Source: Lichtheimia corymbifera B2541 (Eukaryota; Mucoromycota; Mucoromycetes; Mucorales; Lichtheimiaceae). Taken from it: DNA of 20,444 nt. Below, one piece after another: positions 1 through 9,878 of the stretch. The stretch is taken from NCBI GenBank assembly GCA_000697475.1, contig JNEU01000636.1, positions 1-20,444 of the forward strand, read 5' to 3'. The translations under genes and the position numbers were made by a program. The notes beneath the pieces were generated by a model. It ran no database searches and was not told the DNA's origin. It saw only the letters and a program-made list of their open reading frames with translations. Each line of letters opens with the position of its first letter. The first letter of the stretch is position 1.

Positions 1-365
1 TCGCCCTTTGGCTCTTGATCCACGAGTAGGCGACACCGCAAATGCTTTGTGACTTAATCGTAGCCGGGTACAAGGGATCCTTAGGAACAGTACGTCCTCG
101 CCATGGCCCCGCCCTAAAAGTGATAGACGTTGACGTGAGGACTCTCCCTCCGGGATACCTACATGCCGATCCTTCCGTATGTGCTAGCAACTGGCATATA
201 TAACGGGCTGGGCGCACGCCTGAATCCGGGTTGGAGCCTTCCATCCACCAATCTCTCTCGCAATTCTTGCCAAGAAACTCATGCCAAAGGATGGACATCT
301 ACGTAATAGGCATGTGAGTCATGAAGCCATTAGATCGTTATGTTGCATGTCACTTACTATCTGCC
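1..365. other. left-edge spacer, no supported gene
   Basis: No reading frame here can be tied to a start codon or a splice site. A TATA-like stretch lies near 194-200. At the very edge (about 1-57) two minus-strand frames are open, so the end of another gene cannot be excluded. Otherwise this is the 3' flank of the minus-strand gene that stops at 366. I saw no AATAAA signal for that gene. Confidence 0.5.
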
Positions 366-2587
366 TCAATCAAAGGCTGCTGCATCATAGGGATCAAAAT
401 CGTCGCCCATGATTTCTGCAAAAACGTCATCTCCGCCCATAACTAAAGGGTCAAAGGTTAGTATCATAGTCAATCACATCACCAGATAAGTAGTTTACTT
501 ACAAGAATCTGATTGTTGTGCATATTCAGTCAAAATTGTTGATGGTGGTGCGAGCTCTACCTCCGTAAAGAGCAATGATGATGATGATGATGATGCTGTT
601 GGTGGTAATATAGGTGATAATGCAAGCTCTGCCTCCGTGAATAGCAATGCGGATGATGATGATGCGAGTGGGTATATCGGTGATAATGATGATGGTATAG
701 GTGATGATGAGGGTATAGGCGATGATGATGATGCTGCTGTTGTTGGTGCCTCTGACCGTTTTAAGCGTCTTCTTGGGATCGCAATTGGTCTTGCTCTATC
801 CTCTTGTACCATGGTTGAGGATGTGGATGCGGATGATGTTGGAGGTTGTGATGGCGGTGATAATGGCGGAGGTGATGGTGGCAGTCTTGGGGGTGATGGT
901 GGCGGTCTTGGAGGTGATGGTGGCCTTGGCGGTGATGGTGGTGGCCTTCGATGTGATGGTGGTGGCCTTGGATATGCTGGCAGTGGATTGCCACTTATCC
1001 TCTGCAATCGAAGGCGACTTCTAGGCCTGATGATGGGCCTTCGGATCTGCAACCGTGGTCGGTTGTTGCTGGTACCTGTGCTTGTTGCAACAGGTATTGC
1101 TGATGCTGATGATGCTGATGGTGCTGATGTTGCTACTGCTGCTACTGCTGCTACTACTACTTCCGGTGTGGCCTCCGGATGAATGATTGGCGGTGGTGGC
1201 ATCGCCTGTGTATACATGATCGGTGGTGGTGGTGGTGGTGGCGGCAATGATGGTGGTGGATGTGGCAATGGCAATGGCAATGGCAATGGTGGTGGTGGAT
1301 ATGCCATGTTTGTACCTTGCACGTCTTGGAGGACTTGTGCTTGCTCTGTGGGTTCTTCCACATCTATAAAAGCAAAAAAGATTGGATTAATATGAAATCA
1401 CTTCATTTGATATCAATCCCAATATGTAATGCACTTACCATTCTCTACGATCTCTCGTTGCTGCTCTGGTGTACCAGGAACTGCATCTGGGATGTCGGTA
1501 TCTGGCTCGTAGATGTCGAGCAAGCTAAGAGCTTGGCCTATAAAGAAAAACCGGTTAGCATCAATGTTTTACTCATAAGATCCTTTCATAAAGAATACTT
1601 ACAAAGCTCGTCTAGGGATGATGATGATGATGATGATGATGTGGATGCAGATGCAGACGATGACGATGCAGATGATGAAGATGTGGATGCAGATGCAGAT
1701 GATGAAGATGAAGATGGTGGTGGTGCCAATGGCAATGCAGATGCGGATGATGAGGATGCGGATGCGGATGCTTTTGGTACAGATGATGATGCAGATGATG
1801 ATGATGCCAATGATGATGAAGTGGATGATGATGAAGTGGATGATGCAGATGCCAATGCAGATGATGAAGATGCAGACGATAAAGATGAAGATGCCAATGT
1901 AGATGCTGAAGATGCCGATGCTGGTGATGCTGATGATGCTGATGATGATGCTGATGCTGATGCTGTAGTAGTAGTAGCAGACTTTGGTGCCGGCAAAGCG
2001 CGCACACTCTGCATGGCTTTATGCATAGCCATTCCTCGAAGCAACTTTGGTGCTGGTGACCGTGTGCTGGTAACTTGCTTGGATGGCTTGAAAAGATCCA
2101 CAGCTGATGAAGAGTAGTTAACTACTGCATCACCCTCCAAGGCCGACATGTTGCCATGACGAGGCACTTGTGCTACTGGTCGTGTTGAGAACATCATACC
2201 AGGATACTCGCAGGCTTGCGCCATGCATGGAACCACTGGAGCTACCCAGGGTTGTCGATTAGTCAAGACAACAGGGCTAGTAGGCACCTGTGTCGAATCA
2301 CTCACCTTTTCCCTGGCCGCCCGCAACGGCACGCCGGCCGTGCAGTCAGCATTGTTAGCAATCGGGCCTGAGGTCAACCGATTGTTGGGGCGCGAAAGCC
2401 CCCACCGAACCAACGGAAAAACGACACCGAGAGAGAAGGCAATTGGCACCACCCACATGAAATGTACTTGTTCGAAAACGTTCCATTTCAATGCGGTGAG
2501 CACGAGCACGAGAGGAAAGAAGCGAGCCGGTTCTTGAGGAACTTGAGATGGCATGGCAACAGTAAGATAAAGAAGAACTGTCGCCAT
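366..2587 (-). CDS. Ser/Ala/Pro-rich low-complexity protein with hydrophobic N-terminus (4 exons)
   Basis: Function unknown. The model joins 2587-1603, 1537-1439, 1363-503 and 442-366, giving 673 residues. The donors are GTAAGT in all three introns, the last intron has a perfect ATACTAACC branch site, and all phases fit. The start is the ATG at 2587 in a good context (GCCATGG). The frame is open back to 2644 but only from GTG, with an in-frame TAA at 2651-2653. In order the protein shows hydrophobic stretches at about residues 2-12, 22-33 and 41-61, a mixed region to about 203, a Ser/Ala tract (204-325), a short acidic link, a Pro-rich region with a basic patch (RPRSRLRLQR), a duplicated LLFTE(A/V)ELA block, and an acidic-hydrophobic C-terminus (GDDFDPYDAAAFD). 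The hydrophobic part (PARFF ... FPLVRWGLSR) weakly recalls a segment of OPT oligopeptide transporters. The repeat tracts are fast-evolving trinucleotide expansions. I am fairly sure of the splicing and have no evidence for the product's role. Confidence 0.7.
551..677. repeat. imperfect ~55-60-bp duplication inside exon 3
   Basis: Two copies, about 551-611 and 623-677, share the pattern AGCTCT.CCTCCGT.AA.AGC followed by GAT triplets. On the minus strand they encode the duplicated LLFTE(A/V)ELA block of the Ser/Ala/Pro-rich protein. Confidence 0.6.
868..974. repeat. GGTGATGGTGG minisatellite coding for Pro-rich repeats
   Basis: Units of about 18-24 bp built on GGTGATGGTGGC(C/G)TTGG are repeated about five times. 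On the minus strand they encode PPSPPRPPS-type repeats within exon 3 of the gene at 366-2587. Confidence 0.6.
1617..1966. repeat. long imperfect GAT/ATC trinucleotide tract in exon 1
   Basis: About 350 bp consist almost wholly of GAT, GCA, GAA and GGT triplets. On the minus strand, the coding one, they give Ser/Ala runs. The other strand reads as Asp/Ala, Met or His runs, so several frames are open without being genes. Confidence 0.75.
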
Positions 2588-2682
2588 GGCGCCCAAAGTC
2601 AACTTAAATACCACCCCGCCGACTGAGTGCCATTTCACGCCCACTCGATCTTACTTTGCAAATGGCACATTACCAAGTCAAT

Positions 2683-2934
2683 TTACGTGTAGAATTGTCT
2701 GTAGATCACGATAAAGTAGTTTATTTAAATAAACAGCGTGTTTTGGAAGCAAACGGACGCGTCAAAGTTTCATAGTAAACATAGTGCAGGTTGCCCTTCT
2801 TTCTTTATTTCGCTTTATACATGGCGTGTTATGAAGACTTTTTACGTGTAGAATGATGCGTACGTATCGAAAATGTAGTTATTATAATAAAGGAGGGCTG
2901 TTGGGATGCAATTGAGCGGGTCAAAGCTGTATAG
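2683..2934. repeat. paired 93-bp imperfect direct repeats
   Basis: Copies at 2683-2775 and 2842-2934 are both 93 bp and align without needing a net gap. They share the first 13 bases (TTACGTGTAGAAT), a central GTAGTT..TT motif with an A/T-rich run, and the end GTCAAAG.T.ATAG. By eye roughly 60% or more of bases match. They lie upstream of the minus-strand gene that starts at 2587, so they could be promoter elements or a decayed mobile repeat. Confidence 0.55.
2719..2734. promoter_or_regulatory. 16-bp perfect palindrome with ATAAAC arms
   Basis: GTTTATTTAAATAAAC is identical on both strands. It lies about 130 bp upstream of the start at 2587, inside the first 93-bp repeat copy. Forkhead-like cores (ATAAACA here, GTAAACA near 2776) are present. 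Function is inferred only. Confidence 0.3.
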
Positions 2935-3636
2935 CTACCACACTATATAAAGGAAAAATCTCCAGATTCGAGGTATAAGCCTTGACACGTTCCCAGTAGG
3001 TTCTTTCATAGGGGGTGATCATTTTTGTTCTCATAAAGACGGTATGGTTATCTATTAGAACTTTCAGTAATGATCCATCTTCATGTACAAGAAGTGTGCC
3101 CATTGTGACCAGAATAGGAAATGCAGCATGGCCCGTGCACACCCCGCACTGTAATGAACGCTTAGGTTGTTGCACGAACGAGAGACGAAGATAATTGCAT
3201 CCGGTAATGTTCCTTCATTGTACATAAATATCCAGTGATAAATAAGCTACCCATGATTACAATATAGGGCTTACAGCCTTGCTTCTGATTCCTAACAAGC
3301 ACATGTTGGGTATCATCTCTCTCCCAAGTTTTTTAACCTTGCAATACAAGCGTCCGAGAATCACCACTGCCTTTCGTCTATTATGAGCATGTGAGCTAGA
3401 AAGCTTTAGCCAATGTGGCAAAAGGACAAAATAATCCCGATACGGCCATGTAAGTGATCCAGCTTCGGCTTTCCAACCAATTTCTATCTCCCCATTGAAT
3501 GCAGAAACCAATCAAATGATCCATATCATGCACGTACAAGTTGATAACACGATACTCGAGGCATTATGTTGAACCCCATTCGTTTTTGTAGTAGAACTTA
3601 AAAGTACAGGATGATCCCATTGTTAAGCTGTGTAGG
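2935..3636. other. spacer with coding-like minus-strand relics
   Basis: No complete gene is supported. Two minus-strand open frames (3175-2921 and 3511-3257, 84 codons each) look protein-like but lack ATG-based starts that fit. The one plausible donor between them (GTAAGC near 3280) cannot be joined in phase. Positions about 2960-3039 resemble the tandem repeat at 19503-20126, including a 16-base exact match (TTTGTTCTCATAAAGA) and a similar minus-strand peptide (FMRTKMI...ERT against FMRTKLI...ERT). I read the region as decayed repeat-derived sequence. Confidence 0.4.
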
Positions 3637-3642
3637 TTTATT
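3637..3642 (-). terminator. polyadenylation signal AATAAA
   Basis: AATAAA on the minus strand lies 66 bases beyond the stop codon of the GIY-YIG gene. It fits as that gene's cleavage and polyadenylation signal. Confidence 0.5.
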
Positions 3643-3707
3643 CAGCCTAGTGTGTTGTGAATATAAAAGTAAACAATTGCAAGAGAATGAGCAAGGGCTT
3701 CTAAAAT

Positions 3708-6700
3708 CTACTGCTTAGGTCGACCAAATTTGATAAGCCTAAATTCAACCCCTGCATTGCCTTGTCTCAACCTTGTTTGTTTCCTTGTCACCGTGACATC
3801 TTGACGAATAGCTGCTATGTTCAATCGTAGGATCTCACTAGCGTTCTTGGTGTTCCCCAGGTTATGAATCAAATTCAACCAGAAATCAGCAAAAGGATGT
3901 GATCGATGGTGCGTGACAATATACTCCTCAAAAGGTGTGGTATCGGGCAAACGTGCTCGTAACGTGTAGCTACAAGAATGATCATTAATAAGGGCCATTT
4001 TCAAGGTGACGATCATATATACCTACATCTTGTAAGGATTCAATGTTGTCACTATTCCTCCCTGTTCAGGATAATCATTGAGAAGCCATTGGTGCAAAAG
4101 GTACACTGCATCTTGAGGATTACACGGCGAGGTAAACTTGGAGGGGTGGTCACCACACATCAAAGCTGATCTCCCTTGAAGTTCTTGATCCAAAATCATT
4201 GGCTGTATTGGTGTTGTATTTTCAATGCGTGCTCGTTCACTTGTCCAGAGACGATCCAAGTCAACAGCATACCGATGAAGACCAAAACCTGCTTGTTGGC
4301 GAATCAAAGCTGTTGCCTCGTTCCTGGAGAATCCTTGCCTTGTAATGAAATCACCTCTTATCGCATCTGATCCCACGTCCTTGTTCACTTGTAATCCAAG
4401 ACCGGTCGCCAAGAAACGAAGCGTAAACATCTCCTCTTCACCTCGCAACTCCAATGGGATCCAGTCAAAGCACCGCATCTCAATAATGACATTTCGTCCC
4501 TCCTTGCCTTGCATATTGTCATCCATCCATCGTAACACCAGTGAGCCATTTCTTGTAATCTTGACTTGAGACCCTTCAAGAAGTGGATAGAAAGGGAGCC
4601 GATCTCGCATCCAACGTGATTCAGATAATTGCCGCATATGTTCGATCAAAGCATTGCCTTCCAAACCATCCAACATGTAACGACTACGTCTTGAAAGAGC
4701 TGCACGTACTTGATCCTCGTCTTCCATCCAATCGTTATCTTCACATCCTTCTGGCCCAAAGTCTTTGATAAGCTTCTTAAGTGGATGATCATCACCAGTA
4801 GCTGCACAAATGTGACTCCTGCAGGCCAAGGCACTCAAAGAATAAAAGCGGTCTTGAGGAACACCATTTGCCCATTTGAACCAAGCATCACGATCACTTG
4901 ATGGGATATGCACAAATAAATCGGGATATTGCTTCTTCCACAAAAGTGCCACCTGATGTTGTCGTTCCTTGCTCCTAGGGCGACCCACAGCTCTACCAAT
5001 GGTCTCCATGCGTTGAGTAGCACCAAGGGATTTTGCTTCTGATTCTGCCAAAGCCAATGCTGCTGCCACATGTGGATCCATTGGTTCGTTGTGTATGTTG
5101 AGACGACGTCGAGCCCAATGAGATGATAATTCCTTCTTGGCATTCTCCAACTCTTGATAAAGCTCTCGAGCTTCTTCTGGTAGATATGGTGCATCATGAG
5201 CACAACGCTGGTATAACAAGTCGCAGAGACTATCGTGATCCAATTCAGAGCCTAGCTCCAATACCAGTCTTTGAGCTGTATGCATCCAAAAGAACGTGAT
5301 TGCCCAGGTGTAGTAAGATACAGTACAAAGTGAACGCGGTCGACGGTCAAATTTCTCAACGTCAGGGTGGAGATGAGGAATGATGATAGTCTTGTATCCC
5401 TTTGGAGGGTGGATAGATGCTGGATCACTGAAATATGTATCACCGGCATAATGCTGTAAGGTGGCAACGCCCACGTGGTCCAGGTAATGTTGCCTTGGCA
5501 ACCCGTATCGATGGCAAAAGTTGGATCGTGCACATGAAGAAGAATATGAAGACATGGTGATGCAAATAAGCGGTCGTGTGATATGGAGATATTCAATCAG
5601 CTGTGCGAGGTTTTGATCAAAAGAACCAACATCAGCTCCAAACGGCATCAGGTTCACCAATGGCAAAAAGTATTCGGAACGTAATACAGTTGGATTACTA
5701 CGAGGACCTTCTTCGACATCAATCAAGCTATTCAGAATCATACGAGTTGCCTTGGAGGATCGTGTCTTGCTTTGGAAGAATGGCTGTAGATTTGATGATG
5801 CTACATTGGATAAACCGCTTCCAATGATTACTGCAATAGTTGAATCACCAAATGTCGTATGCCTTGCTTGCTGAATAAGCATGTTCATAACGTCGTCAGT
5901 CGCGTCATGGATATCCCGTAAGCATGCGAGCCATTTGTTGATATCACATTCAGGGAACCTTGCCAGTGTTGCCATGGATTGGTAGAAGCAAGTCTTTACG
6001 TTCTCAAATGCTTGGCGTTGATAGTCATTGGGTCGCCAATAAAAGTGGTGATGGCCAGCAGTTTGGGCATTGAGCAAGAGGCGAATGTCGAACGCAGCAA
6101 TGAGTTGTTTCTCCACCTGATCGCCTTGCCTCCTTGTCGATCCCAATGGTAAACGCGCTCCAACAAATTCGTACAGCTTGATTCGGTCATGGAGCTGGTC
6201 TGCCGAAAAATGTGTTTCAAGAAAGTGGACAAACCAGGAGACAGGTCGCGTGGAAACCTCACCAAAGATGTTTTTGAATCGGCGCTCAGGAGTGTTGCAT
6301 GAAAGACGACAACGACCAATATATCGCACGTGACAATTTGCACCATCAACCGCTTGAAGAGCAAACATGGTTTCCCATTCTTCAAATACTGAATCTGAAT
6401 CGCCATTCTTGTCATTTGCGAGTATGATTTGAAGCAAGAAATCTTGGACTATTTTGACGGGCACCGTGACACTAACCAAATAGAATGCAAATTCTGTTGC
6501 TGGTGGTGGCACTCCTGAATCAATGTCATATGGCTCAAGGTTGAATATCTCTTCCAGTTGATCATCAGTGATGGCAGTATGATTTCTGAAAACCTGAAGA
6601 GCAAGCTCCAATTCTCCATCAGGCAAGGAAGGACGAAGCAGTCGATATTTGATCCAATCTCTCAGCTCTCCTTGAGGAGGTGTCACAGCTTCATAAGATT

Positions 6701-6767
6701 CCATCCGTTTGAGGATATCCGCACTAGCAATACGGACAACATCCATTGCTCTTCTATTAGACGTCAT
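3708..6767 (-). CDS. large protein with GIY-YIG nuclease-like domain (2 exons)
   Basis: The first exon (6767-4027) is a long uninterrupted frame. A 57-nt intron (4026-3970, GTAGGT...TTGTAG, with a TTAAT branch-like site) joins it in phase 2 to 3969-3708, giving 1000 residues. Unspliced, the frame meets TAG inside the donor. Residues 133-240 resemble a GIY-YIG endonuclease: YIG at 149-151, the TPERRF arginines at 162-163, a glutamate at 219 in VEKQLI and an asparagine at 233 in LLN. These match the catalytic Tyr, Arg and Glu and the conserved Asn in spacing and context. The first half-motif (GIY) is not recognisable. Farther on are a helical charged stretch (527-553) and an AT-hook-like GRPR (593-596). 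The remaining ~750 residues are unknown to me. In the family GIY-YIG domains cut DNA, in repair, homing or mobile elements. No reverse transcriptase or transposase motif was seen. The gene model is secure and the domain call likely; the role is open. Confidence 0.75.
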
Positions 6768-6824
6768 TGCTGAAAGGGAATCAGTACCTATGCTTTGTGC
6801 TATTATCGATCATGTAGCCGCAAA

Positions 6825-6834
6825 CCTTTTATGG
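6825..6834 (-). promoter_or_regulatory. TATA-like element for the GIY-YIG gene
   Basis: CCATAAAAGG on the minus strand lies about 58 bases upstream of the ATG at 6767. A splice-acceptor-like CCCTTTCAG ends just before that ATG (about 6770-6778), so a 5' UTR intron is an alternative reading. Confidence 0.3.
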
Positions 6835-8265
6835 CTCGCAAGTTTGAATCGAATAGCAGTCGGCGAAGATGTATTGATTGAAAGAGAGGCAAGGTAAATA
6901 ATGAATCCAACCTTTGATAGCTTTAATGATGACTACTCGGACAATGATGCACCCTTTATGATGCTGCAAAAGAATAAAGCTGCTGATTGTTGTTTGCTTT
7001 TCTCTATGACTACCACGTTCCTTTGAATTGCAATGCCATCGTCATCACCAAGCAAAGAAATTGCTTGTACCAACACAGGCTTTCAAAAGTCCTAATTGAA
7101 AATGCTTGCATGACTGCTGGCCATTGAATTGAGTATCCTTGTCTACATGTAGAAACTCTCGTTCTTGCAAGATCAGAAATAACAATCTCCTAAATTGGTG
7201 GTGTAGGCCATTGTCTGTTCGTGGACCCATTATTGTGTTGAATGAATTCTGCCAAATCAATACCCCTGGATGACCATCGATAATCACAACCAGCTAAAAG
7301 GCACATGTACTAAATTCTCGGTCGATTCATGTGTGATTTCTTTATTCATTTAACACCACAGAGCAACCGATGCTGAATGCCAAATTCACCTCACACAGCA
7401 TAATGCTTTAGGTGCAACGCTCTTTTTCTCACTTTTCACACAACTCGAATAAGCGTTGCTTTGAACCAACTCCTTCACCAAGATTACGGAAAGCAATCCA
7501 GCTCATTCTCAAAGACACAATCGGAGACACTTGATGTTGCAATGGAGCCGCAGCATTTGAAGCCAAGCTGTCACCATGGCAGTGGACAGTAACAAGTTTT
7601 ATTACGCTTCGTCATGTTGAAGACAACGTTCTAGGAAACTGATGACAACCAACAGCCAGCAGCAGCAATATGGTCCAGGAGATATGGATGGCGCGAAACC
7701 AATGGATCAGTTCACCAAACACTCTTTTCATTACCATGACAACATGAATGAGGCTCTTGTGATTTACCAGCCAGTATTGCAAAATGTCACAAAATGGACG
7801 TATTGTAGAAATCCACCCGCGTATAATATCAAAATAAGATGGGATTATAGTAGTAATTATCAGAATAAAAACGTCATTGGAGAAAACATTCACGTTTCCT
7901 GTTCCTTTGCATATCTCACTCGATGCTCTTCATATTAAACAACTTGCCATTAACAACTCTATTTGGCTATGTATAATCGATTGCAATGGCAACGGTGCTC
8001 ATTATTGGACAGCTTTTGTCTAGCTCAAGCATATCGGAGAATACCCACCCAAGTTGACCCCGACCAATAAACGTTCACCCCAATCTTTAACTTCAAATTG
8101 CAGCATACTCACCTCCCATACCTTCATGTCGCTTTCACCATTCACAAGAGCATTCGCTCCGCTGCATGATGGTAGTAATTTCATCGCGCTAGGACGCCAT
8201 TTTTACTTTCTCAATAAGGAAAATTTTTTGAGTATCATTGTGTTTCACTTCGATAATTCAAGTCT
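6835..8265. other. spacer, no supported gene
   Basis: The region holds only short frames: 80 codons on the minus strand (7287-7045), 98 on the plus strand (7642-7938), and a 41-codon plus frame from 6901 beginning MNPTFDSFNDDYSD. I could not extend any of them across canonical splice sites. The minus frame follows a TTTTAG acceptor-like site and might be an orphan exon. Nothing is firm. Confidence 0.4.
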
Positions 8266-8347
8266 GTCACTTTGGCGGAGTGGTTAACGCGGTGCCCTGC
8301 TAAGGCATTGTCCTTTGGACGCGCAGGTTCGAATCCTGCAGGTGACG
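8266..8347 (+). tRNA. tRNA-Ser(GCU)
   Basis: The 82-nt sequence folds as a class II tRNA. The acceptor stem GTCACTT pairs with AGGTGAC (one G-T pair), and G is the discriminator. The D arm is standard (GGCGGAGTGGTTAACGC) and the anticodon arm has the loop CTGCTAA with anticodon GCT. There is a long variable arm typical of tRNA-Ser, and the T arm is GCAGGTTCGAATCCTGC. There is no intron. It reads AGC/AGT codons. The internal A and B boxes serve as the Pol III promoter. Confidence 0.95.
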
Positions 8348-8353
8348 ATCACC

Positions 8354-8357
8354 TTTT
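8354..8357 (+). terminator. Pol III terminator (TTTT)
   Basis: A run of four T begins seven bases after the tRNA-Ser end, in the expected place for Pol III termination. Confidence 0.6.
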
Positions 8358-9368
8358 GTTTTGAATTTGCATGGAGTCACGTGACGTTTGGGTGTCGATG
8401 CTCTTATTTTGGCCAAAACGTGAGTGAAAGTAGAAGAGGGTTATCCTTTATTCATAGCATGCTTTCGAGTTAGATAGATATGTATACAAAATGATGGGTA
8501 CGACATTATTTTGGGTGTTGAGAAAGCTAAGTAAATAGTAATCGATCCGACAATGTTTATTTATATGCGATAATAAAGTCAAAACAATGTGCCCTGGATC
8601 TGGGTCCCACACGGGAGTGGATAGCATCGGTTATGAGGAAGAAGTGAGATAAGGAGAAAAGCGAAGGAAAATGGGTGATTTATATATCGCCCTGATTCAA
8701 ATGTGGTCATTCTGATATGAGACAATGGACTCATAAAGAGCCATAACACAAAGAACACGTTGGAATTGACTGTGAGAAATAAGGTGTCTCTTTATGACTG
8801 ATTATTGAAAAGTCGATGTATCAATGCCGCTAACATAATATCTTATTCTAATGGCACTAGGGATTGTCAAACATCCTTGTGATCGATACAAAGAGTTAAC
8901 ACGATTTATTATCACATGGTTTATTTACAGCATCCAATGAGTGTGTATATTCCTTCTATAGACCCATCTACCGATCACCGTATCTTTTGAAACTATGCGT
9001 CATACCAGAAGCTGATGTTGCCAGTCTCCGTAGTTCACCCCACTAATAATACAGAGAAGAGGGCAAAAGGGCCATCCTTCCAACGAGTCGCTTCGTTGGG
9101 TAACCCTTGAAATCCTTCAATATGCTTACGGATTGACTGGCCATATCCTTAACGCAAATCGTACGACCCTTGAAAATTTCAATCGATCACCATATTTAAC
9201 TTCAATGACAGCTGGGGAACCTAATCACGGACATCCTTTTGTCGAAAAGTAAGCTGACTGTTGTCGAGGCACTGTCAGAAGAGACGCTCACAGTGTTGGT
9301 CGCGAACAAGGCTGAAGGTATAAAGCTGGGCAGCAGGAGCAGTAAAGAGAGCATTGATACCACGGCCT
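8358..9368. other. AT-rich spacer
   Basis: No gene is supported. The palindrome GTCACGTGAC (8376-8385) contains an E-box (CACGTG) just after the tRNA. A diverged tandem repeat lies at about 9070-9190. A 68-codon plus-strand frame (9239-9445) overlaps coding-like minus-strand frames and is not supported by any start or splice context. Confidence 0.45.
9070..9190. repeat. diverged ~70-bp tandem duplication with a 7-bp-stem hairpin
   Basis: Both copies begin GGCCAT.TCCTT (about 9070 and 9139) and later share ACCCTTGAAA..TTTCAAT-like ends. The first copy contains the perfect inverted repeat CCAACGA/TCGTTGG (9080-9099, 6-base loop). Confidence 0.35.
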
Positions 9369-9878
9369 TCAAAGCGAACTGGTCCACCACAAAGTTCCAA
9401 TGCTGGATATGTCTTGACAACACCTCCTTCCCAGTAGATGGATGATAGGTTTCAATGTCCTCCAGGCACTCGGTAAAGTGGGACTTGCGGGCTTGTCGGA
9501 TGTCAGATGGTAAATTGTGTCTCGAAGAAAATCAGCACCTTCATACACCTGGTGTGTGGTGTCATCATGCTGTTGGCATATGGCTTGTGCACGTAGAACC
9601 TGTGTGTAATTAGGCAACGTTACTAAAGATAACAAACACGCGACAGCCACATACTAACCACGAGATTGCATATGGTAACAGTATACTGATTCAAAACCAA
9701 AACCTGATGATATCGTTTTTGGCAAGCGAAGATGTGATTCAAGTATAACAGGTGGAGGTGGACGACTGACGGGAAAGATCCTTACAGCTGCTGAAGGGGC
9801 GTCTTGCGATACACATTTCGTCTGCCGGTCGTTCCCAGCATCTTCCAGCTTGAGGCGATCTGATGCCATGTTTTCCAA
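9369..9878 (-). CDS. possible small three-exon gene, unknown product
   Basis: Model: 9878-9786, 9703-9659 and 9599-9369, giving 122 residues. Both introns are phase 0 (donors GTAAGG and GTTAGT, acceptors TCATCAG and ACACACAG, 82 and 59 nt). The start could be the ATG at 9878 or the better-placed one at 9869 (AACATGG). The product begins MENMASDRLK and has no motif I know. A second frame, starting with MSISDVLL upstream, also passes both splice junctions but stops soon after the second. Past 9500 a third frame reads well (WEGGVVKTYPALELCGG and onward to about 9280), so a missed intron or a frameshift is possible. The locus could be a decayed gene. Exon coordinates are only suggestive. Confidence 0.3.

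Noticed and set aside
637..1182. 181-codon plus-strand Asp/Gly-rich frame
   Set aside because: It is the complement of the Pro-rich exon 3. Openness is explained by GAT/GGT repeats.
1612..2007. 131-codon minus-strand His-rich frame
   Set aside because: Shifted frame of the same trinucleotide tract, with no start or splice support.
1260..2117. 285-codon plus-strand frame rich in Asp and Ala
   Set aside because: It is the complement of the Ser/Ala triplet tract. The minus strand has three canonical in-phase introns here, and the plus strand has none.
3257..3511. 84-codon minus-strand frame as an upstream exon of the 2921-3175 frame
   Set aside because: The donor after GCT is phase 0, whereas the only nearby acceptor needs phase 2, so the two cannot be joined.
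7642..7938. 98-codon plus-strand frame
   Set aside because: No recognisable motif, no intron context, and a similar-length frame is open on the other strand.
9239..9445. 68-codon plus-strand frame
   Set aside because: Antisense to frames with better splice context; no start or promoter support.
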